From assembly GCA_034440515.1 (NCBI GenBank), contig JAWXCF010000034.1, positions 1 to 47,120 of the forward strand: a DNA stretch of 47,120 nt. Direction: 5' to 3'. The notes beneath the pieces were generated by a model that ran no database searches, was not told the origin of the DNA, and saw nothing but the letters and a program-made list of their open reading frames with translations. This DNA comes from JAWXCF01 sp034440515. GTDB taxonomy: Bacteria > Bacteroidota > Bacteroidia > CAILMK01. Below, in pieces: positions 27,691 through 35,404 of this stretch. The position numbers and the translations under genes were made by a program. Numbering within the stretch: the stretch's first letter is position 1; each line of letters starts with the position of its first letter.

Positions 27691-27726
27691 TTTTGTTTAA
27701 CAATATTCGAATATCATTAAACAAAA
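27691..27726. promoter_or_regulatory. 36-bp nested palindrome, candidate operator upstream of the sigma gene
   Basis: Outer arms TTTTGTTTAA (27691-27700) and TTAAACAAAA (27717-27726) are perfect reverse complements. Between them, set off by CA on each side, is the perfect 12-base palindrome ATATTCGAATAT (27703-27714). The element sits just upstream of the sigma -7 box. The same 10-mer TTAAACAAAA recurs upstream of merR at 28850-28859, so a shared regulator, most simply the MerR protein, is likely. Confidence 0.55.
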
Positions 27727-27811
27727 TTAAGATTATTTACACTAATTTGATACACAGATGCTTGCATAAGTTACCATTTACTCAAGCTTGGAATTTGTTA
27801 CCTAAACTGTA

Positions 27812-28774
27812 TTAAACGGCACTTAAAGGTAAAGGTTCACCAGAATGATTTAGTTCTGCTGTATTTATGCTTTGAGTTAGCGCAAATTGACTAATGATCT
27901 CATTCAAACAGTGAATGCTTTCCTCAATTGTTTTTAATACTACTAGATTAGCGTGAGGTAATATGGGATTATATATAACCTGCCTACCTGAAATCAAAAT
28001 TGGGGTATCTGGGAAATGATAATAAAGTTTGTTTAAATAATCTTGTATGCTGATTTCAGCAGGTTGTGCTACAGACAGAGTAACCAAAAAATCAGGCTTA
28101 TAATCATAGTGGGTCGCTATCAAATCATCTAACGGTACACTGGCACCCAAGTACAGAGTGTGTATGTTACGCTTACGCATCATATAGTTCATAAATAGCA
28201 AGCTATTCTCGTGAAGTTCTTTCTCTGGTAGATATACAATTGCCTTGGGCATTTTAGTCCCGTATTTTAGAACAATGCCATCAACAGCAACAACTATTTT
28301 CTGCCTAATTAAATTGGTGATAAAATGCTCTTGAGTCGGTTTTATGATGCCCGTTTGCCACAACAGCCCAACCTTTTGCATAAATGGGAAAATAATTTTA
28401 ATAAATGTATTTTCAAAACCAATTCTTAATATGTTGGTTGCTAGCAACTTTTCGAATGTCAACTCATCTAAGTCTATCATAGATATGGTTAGCGCATCTA
28501 TCTGGGCATTGTACTCTAAGTTGAAATCTGAAATACTGAATACAGCTTCCTTTACTTCATCCTGAGTCATTATAGCTATTTTACTAATTTTATGCCCATT
28601 CTTATTAAGCAGAGATACATTTAGCAAATATTTTAGCTCTTCATCACTATAACTCCTTATGTTAGTATTGGACCTGTTTGGGGCTATTATGTTATAGCGT
28701 TGTTCCCATATCCTTATGGTATGTGCCTTTATTCCTGTTAATATCTCTAATTCCTTTATAGAATAAACACCCAT
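27812..28774 (-). CDS. MerR-family, CarH/LitR-like B12-binding transcriptional regulator
   Basis: A 320-residue regulator. Residues 1-75 are a MerR winged helix (YSIKELEILTGIKAHTIRIWEQRYN). Residues about 90-165 form a helical bundle holding W139-x9-E149-H150, the residues that cap the adenosyl group in CarH. Residues about 175-290 are a B12-binding Rossmann fold with PEKELHENSLL, where His188 fits the cobalt-ligand His of the DxHxxG motif; the Gly is Ser here. In CarH, adenosylcobalamin tetramer binds DNA in the dark and light breaks it. That mechanism is inferred here from these residues and the adjacent carotenoid genes. Two inverted repeats lie upstream. Confidence 0.88.
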   Translation of the reverse strand: MGVYSIKELEILTGIKAHTIRIWEQRYNIIAPNRSNTNIRSYSDEELKYLLNVSLLNKNGHKISKIAIMTQDEVKEAVFSISDFNLEYNAQIDALTISMIDLDELTFEKLLATNILRIGFENTFIKIIFPFMQKVGLLWQTGIIKPTQEHFITNLIRQKIVVAVDGIVLKYGTKMPKAIVYLPEKELHENSLLFMNYMMRKRNIHTLYLGASVPLDDLIATHYDYKPDFLVTLSVAQPAEISIQDYLNKLYYHFPDTPILISGRQVIYNPILPHANLVVLKTIEESIHCLNEIISQFALTQSINTAELNHSGEPLPLSAV

Positions 28775-28798
28775 TTTCTGATTTTTTTATTTCTAGAC

Positions 28799-28817
28799 CT
28801 ATTTGTCTAACAAATAG
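28799..28817. promoter_or_regulatory. 19-bp inverted repeat upstream of merR
   Basis: CTATTTGT and ACAAATAG are perfect 8-base arms around a CTA spacer, 24 bases before the merR ATG. The place suits an autoregulatory operator. Confidence 0.5.
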
Positions 28818-28831
28818 CAGACTTTAACAAC

Positions 28832-28848
28832 ACATTTTACCAAAATGT
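28832..28848. promoter_or_regulatory. 17-bp inverted repeat upstream of merR, next to a shared 10-mer
   Basis: ACATTTT and AAAATGT are perfect 7-base arms around ACC. One base later, 28850-28859 is TTAAACAAAA, identical to the outer arm of the palindrome at the sigma promoter. Confidence 0.45.
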
Positions 28849-28907
28849 TTTAAACAAAAATAATTGACTCGAATATAAAGCTTGTTTTCTCAGCAAATGT
28901 GTTATTG

Positions 28908-29942
28908 CTATTTTGGGCTTTCGGTATATATCACCCTAGTAACTGTCTCGCCAACTGCACGCAAGGTTAGTTTATCTATATTACTCATATTATCTGCAAC
29001 AGTGTGCCAAGAGTCCGGGAAACCCTTTTCTCTGTTTTCATCAAAATCTATAATGTCAATGCAAGGTATTCCAGCTAATGAGTTAATGTATTCGTGGTCG
29101 TCTGTAATGCCTCCAGTTGGTATTTGTATAAAGTGTTGTCTATGTCCAGCGTCACCAGCTGCGTTCCACACTTTAGTAACTATGTCAGCAGCCTTTTCTC
29201 TACTGTTACCCTCTTGAAAAAACTTAGCATTTTTACCACCAACCATATCTAACACTATTCCATAATTAGCTGTAAAAGCAGACTTATCTAATTTTTTAGC
29301 CCAAAACTGAGTACCTAAGCAGTATGAATCGGCATTTCCCTGCTTTTTCTCACTTTCAAAGCTTGGTACACCATAGTCTTCCGCATCGTTTAATAATATA
29401 TATAATCCTACTTCGGGATTATCAATTTGTGCTAACCTGGCAATCTCTAGTATTACAGCTACGCCACTGCCCCCATCGTTTGCACCATCTATAGCTATAT
29501 GGTCTGGTTTTACATCTTGATCGTTAAATGGTCGGGTATCATAATGTGCAGATAATAATATACGTTTCTTAGCATCTGGGTTTACTATCGCTATTATATT
29601 GGTAATGTTTAACTTAGTACCATCGTATGCAGTGACTACACCCTTCTGCTGGGTTACTTTTAGCCCATATTGCTCTAACTTTTTTACCAAATACTGCGTG
29701 CAAGCATCGTGAGCTTTTGTATTTGGCACTCTCTTACCTAATGCCACCTGTTCTGCTATGAATTTATAACAACTATCTGAATTAAAGCTAGGTATCGCTT
29801 GAACCTTTACCTCCGCTTCTTCAGGCACTTCAGGAGATTCAACTTTGGTTTCAGGTTTACACCCTGTTAAAATGGCAACAGCATTAATGACTATTAACAA
29901 CAAACCAGTTTGAATGTGTTTTTGGGTAATATTTAAGTGCAT
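28908..29942 (-). CDS. M28-family metallopeptidase lipoprotein (possible glutaminyl cyclase)
   Basis: A 344-residue exported protein with a lipobox (AVAILTGC, Cys at about residue 28); I chose the ATG at 29942 to place the signal properly. The M28 zinc residues are visible: His in LLSAHYDTRP, Asp in DGANDGGSGV, the Glu pair region in LLNDAEDYG, and His in PDSWHTVADN. The motif DGANDGGSGV and the overall length resemble Bacteroidota proteins annotated as M28 peptidases, some of which are glutaminyl-peptide cyclotransferases. Aminopeptidase and cyclase functions cannot be told apart by eye. Confidence 0.88.
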   Translation of the reverse strand: MHLNITQKHIQTGLLLIVINAVAILTGCKPETKVESPEVPEEAEVKVQAIPSFNSDSCYKFIAEQVALGKRVPNTKAHDACTQYLVKKLEQYGLKVTQQKGVVTAYDGTKLNITNIIAIVNPDAKKRILLSAHYDTRPFNDQDVKPDHIAIDGANDGGSGVAVILEIARLAQIDNPEVGLYILLNDAEDYGVPSFESEKKQGNADSYCLGTQFWAKKLDKSAFTANYGIVLDMVGGKNAKFFQEGNSREKAADIVTKVWNAAGDAGHRQHFIQIPTGGITDDHEYINSLAGIPCIDIIDFDENREKGFPDSWHTVADNMSNIDKLTLRAVGETVTRVIYTESPK

Positions 29943-29984
29943 ACTAGTAATTTGATACAAATACAAAATTCAGTATATTATAAT

Positions 29985-29992
29985 TATTTTTG
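29985..29992 (+). promoter_or_regulatory. -7 promoter element (E1 dehydrogenase gene)
   Basis: TATTTTTG matches TAnnTTTG and lies 72 bases before the GTG start of the E1 gene, in the divergent gap with the M28 gene. Confidence 0.4.
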
Positions 29993-30064
29993 ATATCTTT
30001 AGAAGGGTATGAATAATTAATTATTAGATACTATTAAACATAAAACTTAAAGTTTAAACTAACC

Positions 30065-32167
30065 GTGGATAAATCAATCGCTACTCTTGAACCTATCGTG
30101 TCACTTAATGAAGCCGTTTCAACAGAGCTAATGTTGAAAGCTTGGCAAATAATGTGTCAAGAATATGCTATGACAGCAATATATGAGGCTAATAGAGATG
30201 TAACCAAATATGTGCACAGCACCAGTAGGGGCCACGAGGCAATTCAAATAGCAGCTGGTATGCAACTAAAAGAATATGATTTTGCAGCACCATATTATAG
30301 AGATGCTACTATGCTAATGGCAATAGGTATAGAGCCTTATGAATTAATGTTGCAACTGTTAGCAAAAGCAGATGACCCATTTAGTGGCGGTAGAACTTAC
30401 TACAGTCATCCAAGTTTAAAGCGTAAGGGATTTCCTATTATTCCCCACCAAAGTAGCGCTACTGGTATGCAGGTAATTCCTGCGACGGGTATGGCACACG
30501 GACTGAAGTATTTAGAAAAGAGAGGATTGATAGAGGCTGAAGACTTTCCAATAGTATTGTGTAGTCTTGGCGATGGCGCAATGACAGAAGGTGAAGTAAG
30601 CGAAGCTATGCAAGAAGCAGTGTTGCACCAATTGCCAATTATATATCTAGTTCAAGATAATACTTGGGGCATCAGCGTAAGTCAAAACGAAATGCGCGCT
30701 ATGAATTCCTATGAGTATGCCGCTGGGTTTAAAGGTTTGGAGCGAATGTCTATAAAAGGAAATGACTTCATTGAATCGTATCAAGGTGTAAAACAGTGTA
30801 TAGAATATGTTAGAAAACATAGAAAACCAATACTGCTACACGCCGAATGTCCCCTATTGGGACATCACACCAGCGGAGTAAGAAAGGAATTTTATAGAGA
30901 CGAAGAAGACTTGATGCAACACGCATCAAATGACCCAATCCCTATACTCAAAAACTATCTACTTCAGGCAGACATATCAGAAAATCAATTAAACAAAATA
31001 CAAGAAGAGGCAAAAGAACTGGTAGCACAATCATTTGAACGGGCAAAACAAAGTCCAGACCCCACACCGGAAAGTCTATACCTGCACGAGTTTGCAGAGA
31101 CGCCAATAAAAGAAGAGCAAGGTGAACGAAGCCCAACAAATGCCAGAACCATAATTATGGTGGATGCAGCACTATATGCTATACAAGAAATAATGGCCGC
31201 CGATGAGCGCACAATACTTTATGGCCAAGATGTAGGTGCACGATTAGGTGGTGTATTTAGAGAGGCTGCAACCTTAGCTGATAAATATGGAGATGATCGC
31301 GTGTTTAATATGCCGATACAAGAAGCCTATATAATAGGTAGCACAGCCGGTATGAGTGCTGTCGGCGTAAATGCTATAGTAGAAGTGCAATTCTGTGACT
31401 ATATATGGCCTGGTATGAATCAATTGGTAGAAGAGCTTAGCAAAAGTTGCTACCTTACTATGGGTAAATTCCCCGTAAGAAGTGTGATGAGGGTGCCAGT
31501 TGGAGCCTACGGAGGAGGAGGTCCATACCACAGTGGTACTCACGAGAGTGCGCTACTTACGATAAAGGGGATAAAAGTAGTTTATCCAAGTAATGCAGCA
31601 GATATGAAAGGTCTAATGAAAGCAGCTTGGCTAGACCCAAACCCAGTCGTAATGTTGGAGCATAAAGGTCTATATTGGAGTAAAGTATCTGGAACTGAAG
31701 CTGCGAAAACACCTGAACCATCTGCCGATTACATTATACCACTTGGTAAAGGCAGGATTGCCCTAAATGCAGATGAACAAATGATAGAGTCGGGTGAAAC
31801 TTGTCTAGTAATTACCTATGGTATGGGAGTACACTGGGCACTAAATGCTGCTAAAACAGACCTGAAAGGACAGGTAGAGATAATTGACTTAAGAACTCTG
31901 TATCCAGTTGATGATGAATTGATTAAAGAACGTGTTAAAGTTCACGGAAAAGTACTAGTACTGTGCGAAGAGCAATTGAGTAATAGCTTTGCGGAAAGTC
32001 TAGCCGCAAGAATATCTCAATGGTGTTGGCAATACCTAGACGGTCCTGTTAGTACTTATGGCGCTGCAAATATGCCAGCTGTTCCTCTCAATATTGGATT
32101 AGAGGCTGAAATGCTGCCAAATACTAAGAAAGTTAAGGAAAAGATAATAAATATTTTGAATTTCTAA
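30065..32167 (+). CDS. 2-oxoacid dehydrogenase E1, fused alpha and beta subunits
   Basis: A 700-residue single-chain E1 component. Residues about 20-340 are the alpha part with the thiamine diphosphate motif GDGAMTEGEVSEAMQ and the closing Asn in LVQDNTWG; residues about 365-700 are the beta part with ILYGQDVGARLGGVF and RVPVGAYGGGGPYHSGTHES. It decarboxylates a 2-oxoacid and passes the acyl group to the lipoyl arm of E2. Fused E1s of Bacteroidota are usually called 2-oxoisovalerate (branched-chain) dehydrogenase; pyruvate cannot be excluded. No E2 or E3 gene is adjacent. The start is GTG. Confidence 0.92.
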   Translation: MDKSIATLEPIVSLNEAVSTELMLKAWQIMCQEYAMTAIYEANRDVTKYVHSTSRGHEAIQIAAGMQLKEYDFAAPYYRDATMLMAIGIEPYELMLQLLAKADDPFSGGRTYYSHPSLKRKGFPIIPHQSSATGMQVIPATGMAHGLKYLEKRGLIEAEDFPIVLCSLGDGAMTEGEVSEAMQEAVLHQLPIIYLVQDNTWGISVSQNEMRAMNSYEYAAGFKGLERMSIKGNDFIESYQGVKQCIEYVRKHRKPILLHAECPLLGHHTSGVRKEFYRDEEDLMQHASNDPIPILKNYLLQADISENQLNKIQEEAKELVAQSFERAKQSPDPTPESLYLHEFAETPIKEEQGERSPTNARTIIMVDAALYAIQEIMAADERTILYGQDVGARLGGVFREAATLADKYGDDRVFNMPIQEAYIIGSTAGMSAVGVNAIVEVQFCDYIWPGMNQLVEELSKSCYLTMGKFPVRSVMRVPVGAYGGGGPYHSGTHESALLTIKGIKVVYPSNAADMKGLMKAAWLDPNPVVMLEHKGLYWSKVSGTEAAKTPEPSADYIIPLGKGRIALNADEQMIESGETCLVITYGMGVHWALNAAKTDLKGQVEIIDLRTLYPVDDELIKERVKVHGKVLVLCEEQLSNSFAESLAARISQWCWQYLDGPVSTYGAANMPAVPLNIGLEAEMLPNTKKVKEKIINILNF

Positions 32168-32194
32168 TCCAATTCAGATTATTTTTTTGAAATG

Positions 32195-32202
32195 TATATT
32201 TG
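32195..32202 (+). promoter_or_regulatory. -7 promoter element (metK)
   Basis: TATATTTG is an exact TAnnTTTG match 50 bases upstream of the metK ATG. The leader is short and shows no SAM riboswitch helices. Confidence 0.5.
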
Positions 32203-32252
32203 CACCACTTTAAAGTAACTTACATTTTATACAAAACAACTTAAAAAGAATT

Positions 32253-33572
32253 ATGCCATATCTTTTTACCTCTGAATCTGTTTCAGCCGGTCACCCAGAT
32301 AAAGTTGCAGATCAACTTTCTGATGCAGTCCTAGATGCCATACTAGCCCACGAACCAAATGCCAAAGTAGCCTGCGAAACTTTCGTAACTACTGGTTTAG
32401 CTATAGTAGGGGGTGAAATTAAAATATCACCTGAAACAAAAGCAAAACTTGACATAACCTCAATTGTAAGAAATACAATTGATAAAATTGGTTACAACAA
32501 AGCTGAATATATGTTTGAAGCGCATAGTTGTGGTATATTAAATTGTCTTCACGACCAATCTCCAGAGATAAACCAAGGCGTAGAGCGTGGTGGCGACATT
32601 GCTGATCAAGGTGCAGGTGACCAAGGAATTATGTTTGGTTATGCTTGTAATGAAACTGACAATTATATGCCTTTGACTCTAGAGTTAAGCCACTTACTGT
32701 TGCAAGAACTGCATAGCATTAGAGATGAAAAAAAGATAATGAAATACCTAAGACCAGATGCTAAAGCTCAGGTAAGTATTGAGTATTCCGATAACCATAA
32801 GCCTTTAAAAATAGTTACCATAGTCATCTCTACACAACACGATGACTTTGTAAAAACTGGTAACAAAGTAGCTGATGAAGCAGCAATGCAAGAAAAAATA
32901 ACTCAAGACATAATTAAACATTTGATACCTAGGGTTAAGAAATTAATGCCGGCTCGTGTAGCTAAAATGATGGATGTGAATAAGATTCAATTCTTAATAA
33001 ACCCAACAGGGGTATTCGTAATCGGAGGCCCTCACGGTGATACTGGTCTAACTGGTAGAAAGATAATAGTTGATACCTACGGTGGCAGAGGCGCCCACGG
33101 TGGTGGTGCATTTAGCGGGAAAGACCCAAGTAAAGTAGATAGAAGTGCTGCCTACGCAGCCAGACACATAGCTAAAAACCTAGTAGCTGCAGGGGTAGCA
33201 GACCAGATATTGGTACAAGTTGCCTACGCTATTGGTGTAGCTCAACCAGTTGGTATTTATCTAAGTACAAATGGTACAGCTAAAGTGAGAAATGAAGATG
33301 GTAAAAAGATGTCTGACAACGAAATTAGTTCAACCATTGAGGGAATTTTTGATATGCGTCCAGGTGCCATCATAGAAAGGTTGAAACTAAAGAACCCAAT
33401 CTATAGCGAAACTGCAGCTTACGGTCATATGGGCCAAAAAGCAGGAACTAAAACGCTAATGATAGATGGTAAAGAGAAACATTTTCAAACCTTTACTTGG
33501 GAGAAACTAGACTACGTTGACCAAATTCAAAAGTTATTTAACATACTAGCTAAAGAAGAAGTAGCAGCTTAA
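32253..33572 (+). CDS. metK: S-adenosylmethionine synthetase
   Basis: A 439-residue enzyme making SAM from methionine and ATP. It has ESVSAGHPDKVADQLSDA (8-25), GAGDQGIMFGYA with the ATP signature, GPHGDTGLTGRKIIVDTYGG, and GGGAFSGKDPSKVDRSAAY. It is slightly longer than E. coli MetK (384), as is common in Bacteroidota. It is monocistronic: own promoter, and a strong intrinsic terminator 31 bases after the stop. Confidence 0.97.
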   Translation: MPYLFTSESVSAGHPDKVADQLSDAVLDAILAHEPNAKVACETFVTTGLAIVGGEIKISPETKAKLDITSIVRNTIDKIGYNKAEYMFEAHSCGILNCLHDQSPEINQGVERGGDIADQGAGDQGIMFGYACNETDNYMPLTLELSHLLLQELHSIRDEKKIMKYLRPDAKAQVSIEYSDNHKPLKIVTIVISTQHDDFVKTGNKVADEAAMQEKITQDIIKHLIPRVKKLMPARVAKMMDVNKIQFLINPTGVFVIGGPHGDTGLTGRKIIVDTYGGRGAHGGGAFSGKDPSKVDRSAAYAARHIAKNLVAAGVADQILVQVAYAIGVAQPVGIYLSTNGTAKVRNEDGKKMSDNEISSTIEGIFDMRPGAIIERLKLKNPIYSETAAYGHMGQKAGTKTLMIDGKEKHFQTFTWEKLDYVDQIQKLFNILAKEEVAA

Positions 33573-33603
33573 TACAGAAATAATATTTCAAATTCATTAT
33601 AAT

Positions 33604-33633
33604 AAACCCTTGCAGTAATGTAAGGGTTTTTTT
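33604..33633 (+). terminator. Intrinsic terminator after metK
   Basis: An 11-base-pair stem (AAACCCTTGCA with TGTAAGGGTTT, one G-T pair), a GTAA tetraloop and a run of seven T. Confidence 0.9.
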
Positions 33634-33664
33634 AATTAGAATTCATAAACTTGAATTCTACGCA

Positions 33665-33817
33665 TTAATAGGAACGTACTGGTTTATCTTTTACCCTTGC
33701 AGGAACCCATTTTGGCATTATGCTAAAAACCCTTAACGCTTCCTCTGTAAATAATTCGTGGTTGCTTTTAATAATTTTAACTTTTGAAACAGTCCCATCT
33801 ACTTCAAATACAAACAT
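33665..33817 (-). pseudogene. Remnant of a TonB C-terminal domain
   Basis: A 50-residue open frame reads as the core of a TonB energy-transducer C-terminal domain: VFEVDGTVSKVKIIKS, EEALRVFSIMPKWVPA, then KDKPVRSY and a stop. Whole domains begin with a YPxxA region and go on after this point with a strand such as FTVPI; both are missing, and there is no membrane anchor. A TGA stop precedes it in frame. It is best read as a decayed gene fragment at the metK-polA junction, though a short expressed peptide is not excluded. Confidence 0.7.
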
Positions 33818-33898
33818 TATTAAATCCAATCAAATTCCGAAGATATTTAGTCTAAAAAGTAATCTTAATAAAAATAATTAAGAAATATAGTAGCTTAT

Positions 33899-33930
33899 AA
33901 AAAAAGCCTCAAATTAATGATTAACTGAGG
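33899..33930 (-). terminator. Terminator of the toxin-antitoxin-SecB-like operon
   Basis: On the minus strand CCTCA pairs with TGAGG around an AT-rich inner hairpin (TTA/TAA), followed by C and seven T. It lies 13 bases after the SecB-like stop codon. Confidence 0.7.
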
Positions 33931-33943
33931 TTGTTTTTTATAA

Positions 33944-34441
33944 TTAAATAATTGGTTGCTTTAATTTTATTGTTATACTATTTTCAGACAGTAGGTTGTC
34001 TGGATTTATGATTGGCAAATTTGACTTTTGAAAAACAGTACCTTGTAATCTTGCCATCAAAACGCCACGACTAGTACTATAAGTAACGCTAGTAAGTGCA
34101 TTAACTAAATGATTAAATGTTTCCTCATTGTGAACATTGAGCGACCCGTCTACTCGTTGAGAAAATAAATTTTGAGCGAATTCCCAATGATACAAATATG
34201 ACAATTCAAATTTACAGTGTGCTTTTAATTTCTTTTTAGCCGCTTCCGAATTAGAGTCCAATGTTAACTTTGTGCTTAGCGTGGCTAAACAAGTATTAAG
34301 ATTCCCGTCAAATTCAAGTTTTAGAGAACTTTCTGCTTTAAAATTACTAGAATTTGTTATTGAAAAATCAATAGGAGATTTTAATGCTAGTACAATGATT
34401 TTAAAGTTAAATAATTCTATTTTATCTGCTTCAAATGTCAT
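33944..34441 (-). CDS. SecB-like chaperone of a putative TAC system
   Basis: A 165-residue protein with the SecB layout: a beta-rich first 95 residues (FKIIVLAL, SLKLEFDG, KAHCKFELSYLYHWEF), then a helix NEETFNHLVNALTSVTYSTS and the family segment RGVLMARLQGT followed by LPIINP at 142-147. Canonical SecB shows the same order, with a helix before RG(I/V)L..(K/R)..GT and a Pro-rich turn. It starts two bases after the XRE gene stop. In Mycobacterium tuberculosis such a protein (Rv1957) guards the HigA1 antitoxin. I infer the same job here; it might instead act as a general export chaperone. Confidence 0.75.
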   Translation of the reverse strand: MTFEADKIELFNFKIIVLALKSPIDFSITNSSNFKAESSLKLEFDGNLNTCLATLSTKLTLDSNSEAAKKKLKAHCKFELSYLYHWEFAQNLFSQRVDGSLNVHNEETFNHLVNALTSVTYSTSRGVLMARLQGTVFQKSNLPIINPDNLLSENSITIKLKQPII

Positions 34442-34443
34442 AT

Positions 34444-34890
34444 TTATGCAATCTTAATATTGTCACTTACTGATTTCATATTTATGAAGTTAATAGGAAA
34501 AATTTTAACTTCATTTGAATCAATTACACTACCTACATTTAAAGATTTTTCAACGTTTAAACTTTTCACTTTCTCCTGTTTACTAATTGTTTGTTCCAAA
34601 CTGGCTTTTGCTTTTTCTTTGATAGCAATGGTAATTAATTGACAACCTAAAGCAAGTTCAAGCTTAATAATACTTTTTAGGGTAAAATTATGGTCGCCAC
34701 TAAACCATTTATGAATTTCGCTCGGGTATTTGCCAGTTGATTTAGCCAAATCAGCTTGTGTAATATTTTGTTGTTTCAATTCCTGGTGAACAGCATCTAG
34801 TAAATCAAAATATAACTCACTATACCGCTTAATATCTTCAGAGATATTATTAAGTCTATATTCTATTTCTTTCTCAAATATACTTGACAT
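34444..34890 (-). CDS. XRE-family antitoxin-like regulator with C-terminal extension
   Basis: A 148-residue protein from the ATG at 34890 (an in-frame start at 34947 would overlap the preceding gene). Residues about 33-88 form an XRE helix-turn-helix (ELKQQNITQADLAKSTGKY, PSEIHKWFSG, TLKSIIKLELALG). After it comes a 60-residue Lys/Ser/Asn-rich tail with hydrophobic patches (SLNVEKSLNV, KIFPINF). In TAC antitoxins such as HigA1 a tail of this kind is the chaperone addiction domain bound by the SecB-like partner. It lies 10 bases after the putative toxin and 2 before the SecB-like gene. Confidence 0.82.
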   Translation of the reverse strand: MSSIFEKEIEYRLNNISEDIKRYSELYFDLLDAVHQELKQQNITQADLAKSTGKYPSEIHKWFSGDHNFTLKSIIKLELALGCQLITIAIKEKAKASLEQTISKQEKVKSLNVEKSLNVGSVIDSNEVKIFPINFINMKSVSDNIKIA

Positions 34891-34900
34891 AAAAATTTTT

Positions 34901-35404
34901 TTAATAATTGATTTTGATGGGTACATTAATTGATAACGTTTGCACAATACTCAAAGTGTTCCATTCTATTCGATTGTCATCTTTGTCTAACATTATCGCC
35001 TCTATTGCTTTAGCCATCTTAATGGCCCTTTGATATTTCGAATCTAAGTCTGGTGATCCTGAATTTTTCTTTGAAAGTTTTAATCCGCCGTCAAATAAAA
35101 CTATAGAATCGTAATCCAATCTCATACATATCCACCTTACAGGGAAATTACTTTTTAATTTTGAATTGGGTAACGCACTAATCAAATCATATTCTTCTCT
35201 AAAGTAATGAGCATTTGCTCCTCTACTATCGCCGACTTCTACTAAAAGATTTTTAAGCAGCAAACCAAAGTCTTGACTAACCAAATTAGACTCACAAAAT
35301 CTATAAAATTGATCCGCTAAAGAAAGCTCATCTTCGCTAAGCGTCACCGAAAAAAAAGTTACTTTTCGCCTGACTATCCATTTTTCTAATACAAAACTAT
35401 TCAC
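34901..35404 (-). CDS. Putative toxin of a TAC-like operon (unrecognised family)
   Basis: A 167-residue protein starting with GTG. I do not recognise the family. Residues 1-55 are helical with a basic start (KWIVRRKVTFF) and two helices (SLADQFYRFCESN, FGLLLKNLLVEV). Residues 60-130 have a strand pattern like RelE/HigB-fold toxins: FREEYDLISALPN, then RWICMRLDYDSIVLFDGG and LKLSKK, then a helix with RAIKMAKAIEAI. First position in a tight operon with an XRE gene and a SecB-like gene matches HigB in TAC systems. The toxin role rests on context and on this pattern, not on a family match. Confidence 0.6.
   Translation of the reverse strand: MNSFVLEKWIVRRKVTFFSVTLSEDELSLADQFYRFCESNLVSQDFGLLLKNLLVEVGDSRGANAHYFREEYDLISALPNSKLKSNFPVRWICMRLDYDSIVLFDGGLKLSKKNSGSPDLDSKYQRAIKMAKAIEAIMLDKDDNRIEWNTLSIVQTLSINVPIKINY

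Larger units (their letters stand above)
33573..33943. other. 371-base gap between metK and the TAC-like operon
   Basis: It holds the metK terminator (33604-33633), the TonB fragment (33665-33817) and the terminator of the operon to the right (33899-33930). I see no RNA gene or terminal repeats in it. Confidence 0.6.

Noticed and set aside
32168..32252. Possible SAM riboswitch upstream of metK.
   Set aside because: The leader is about 50 bases after the -7 box, AT-rich, and shows none of the paired helices of known SAM riboswitches.
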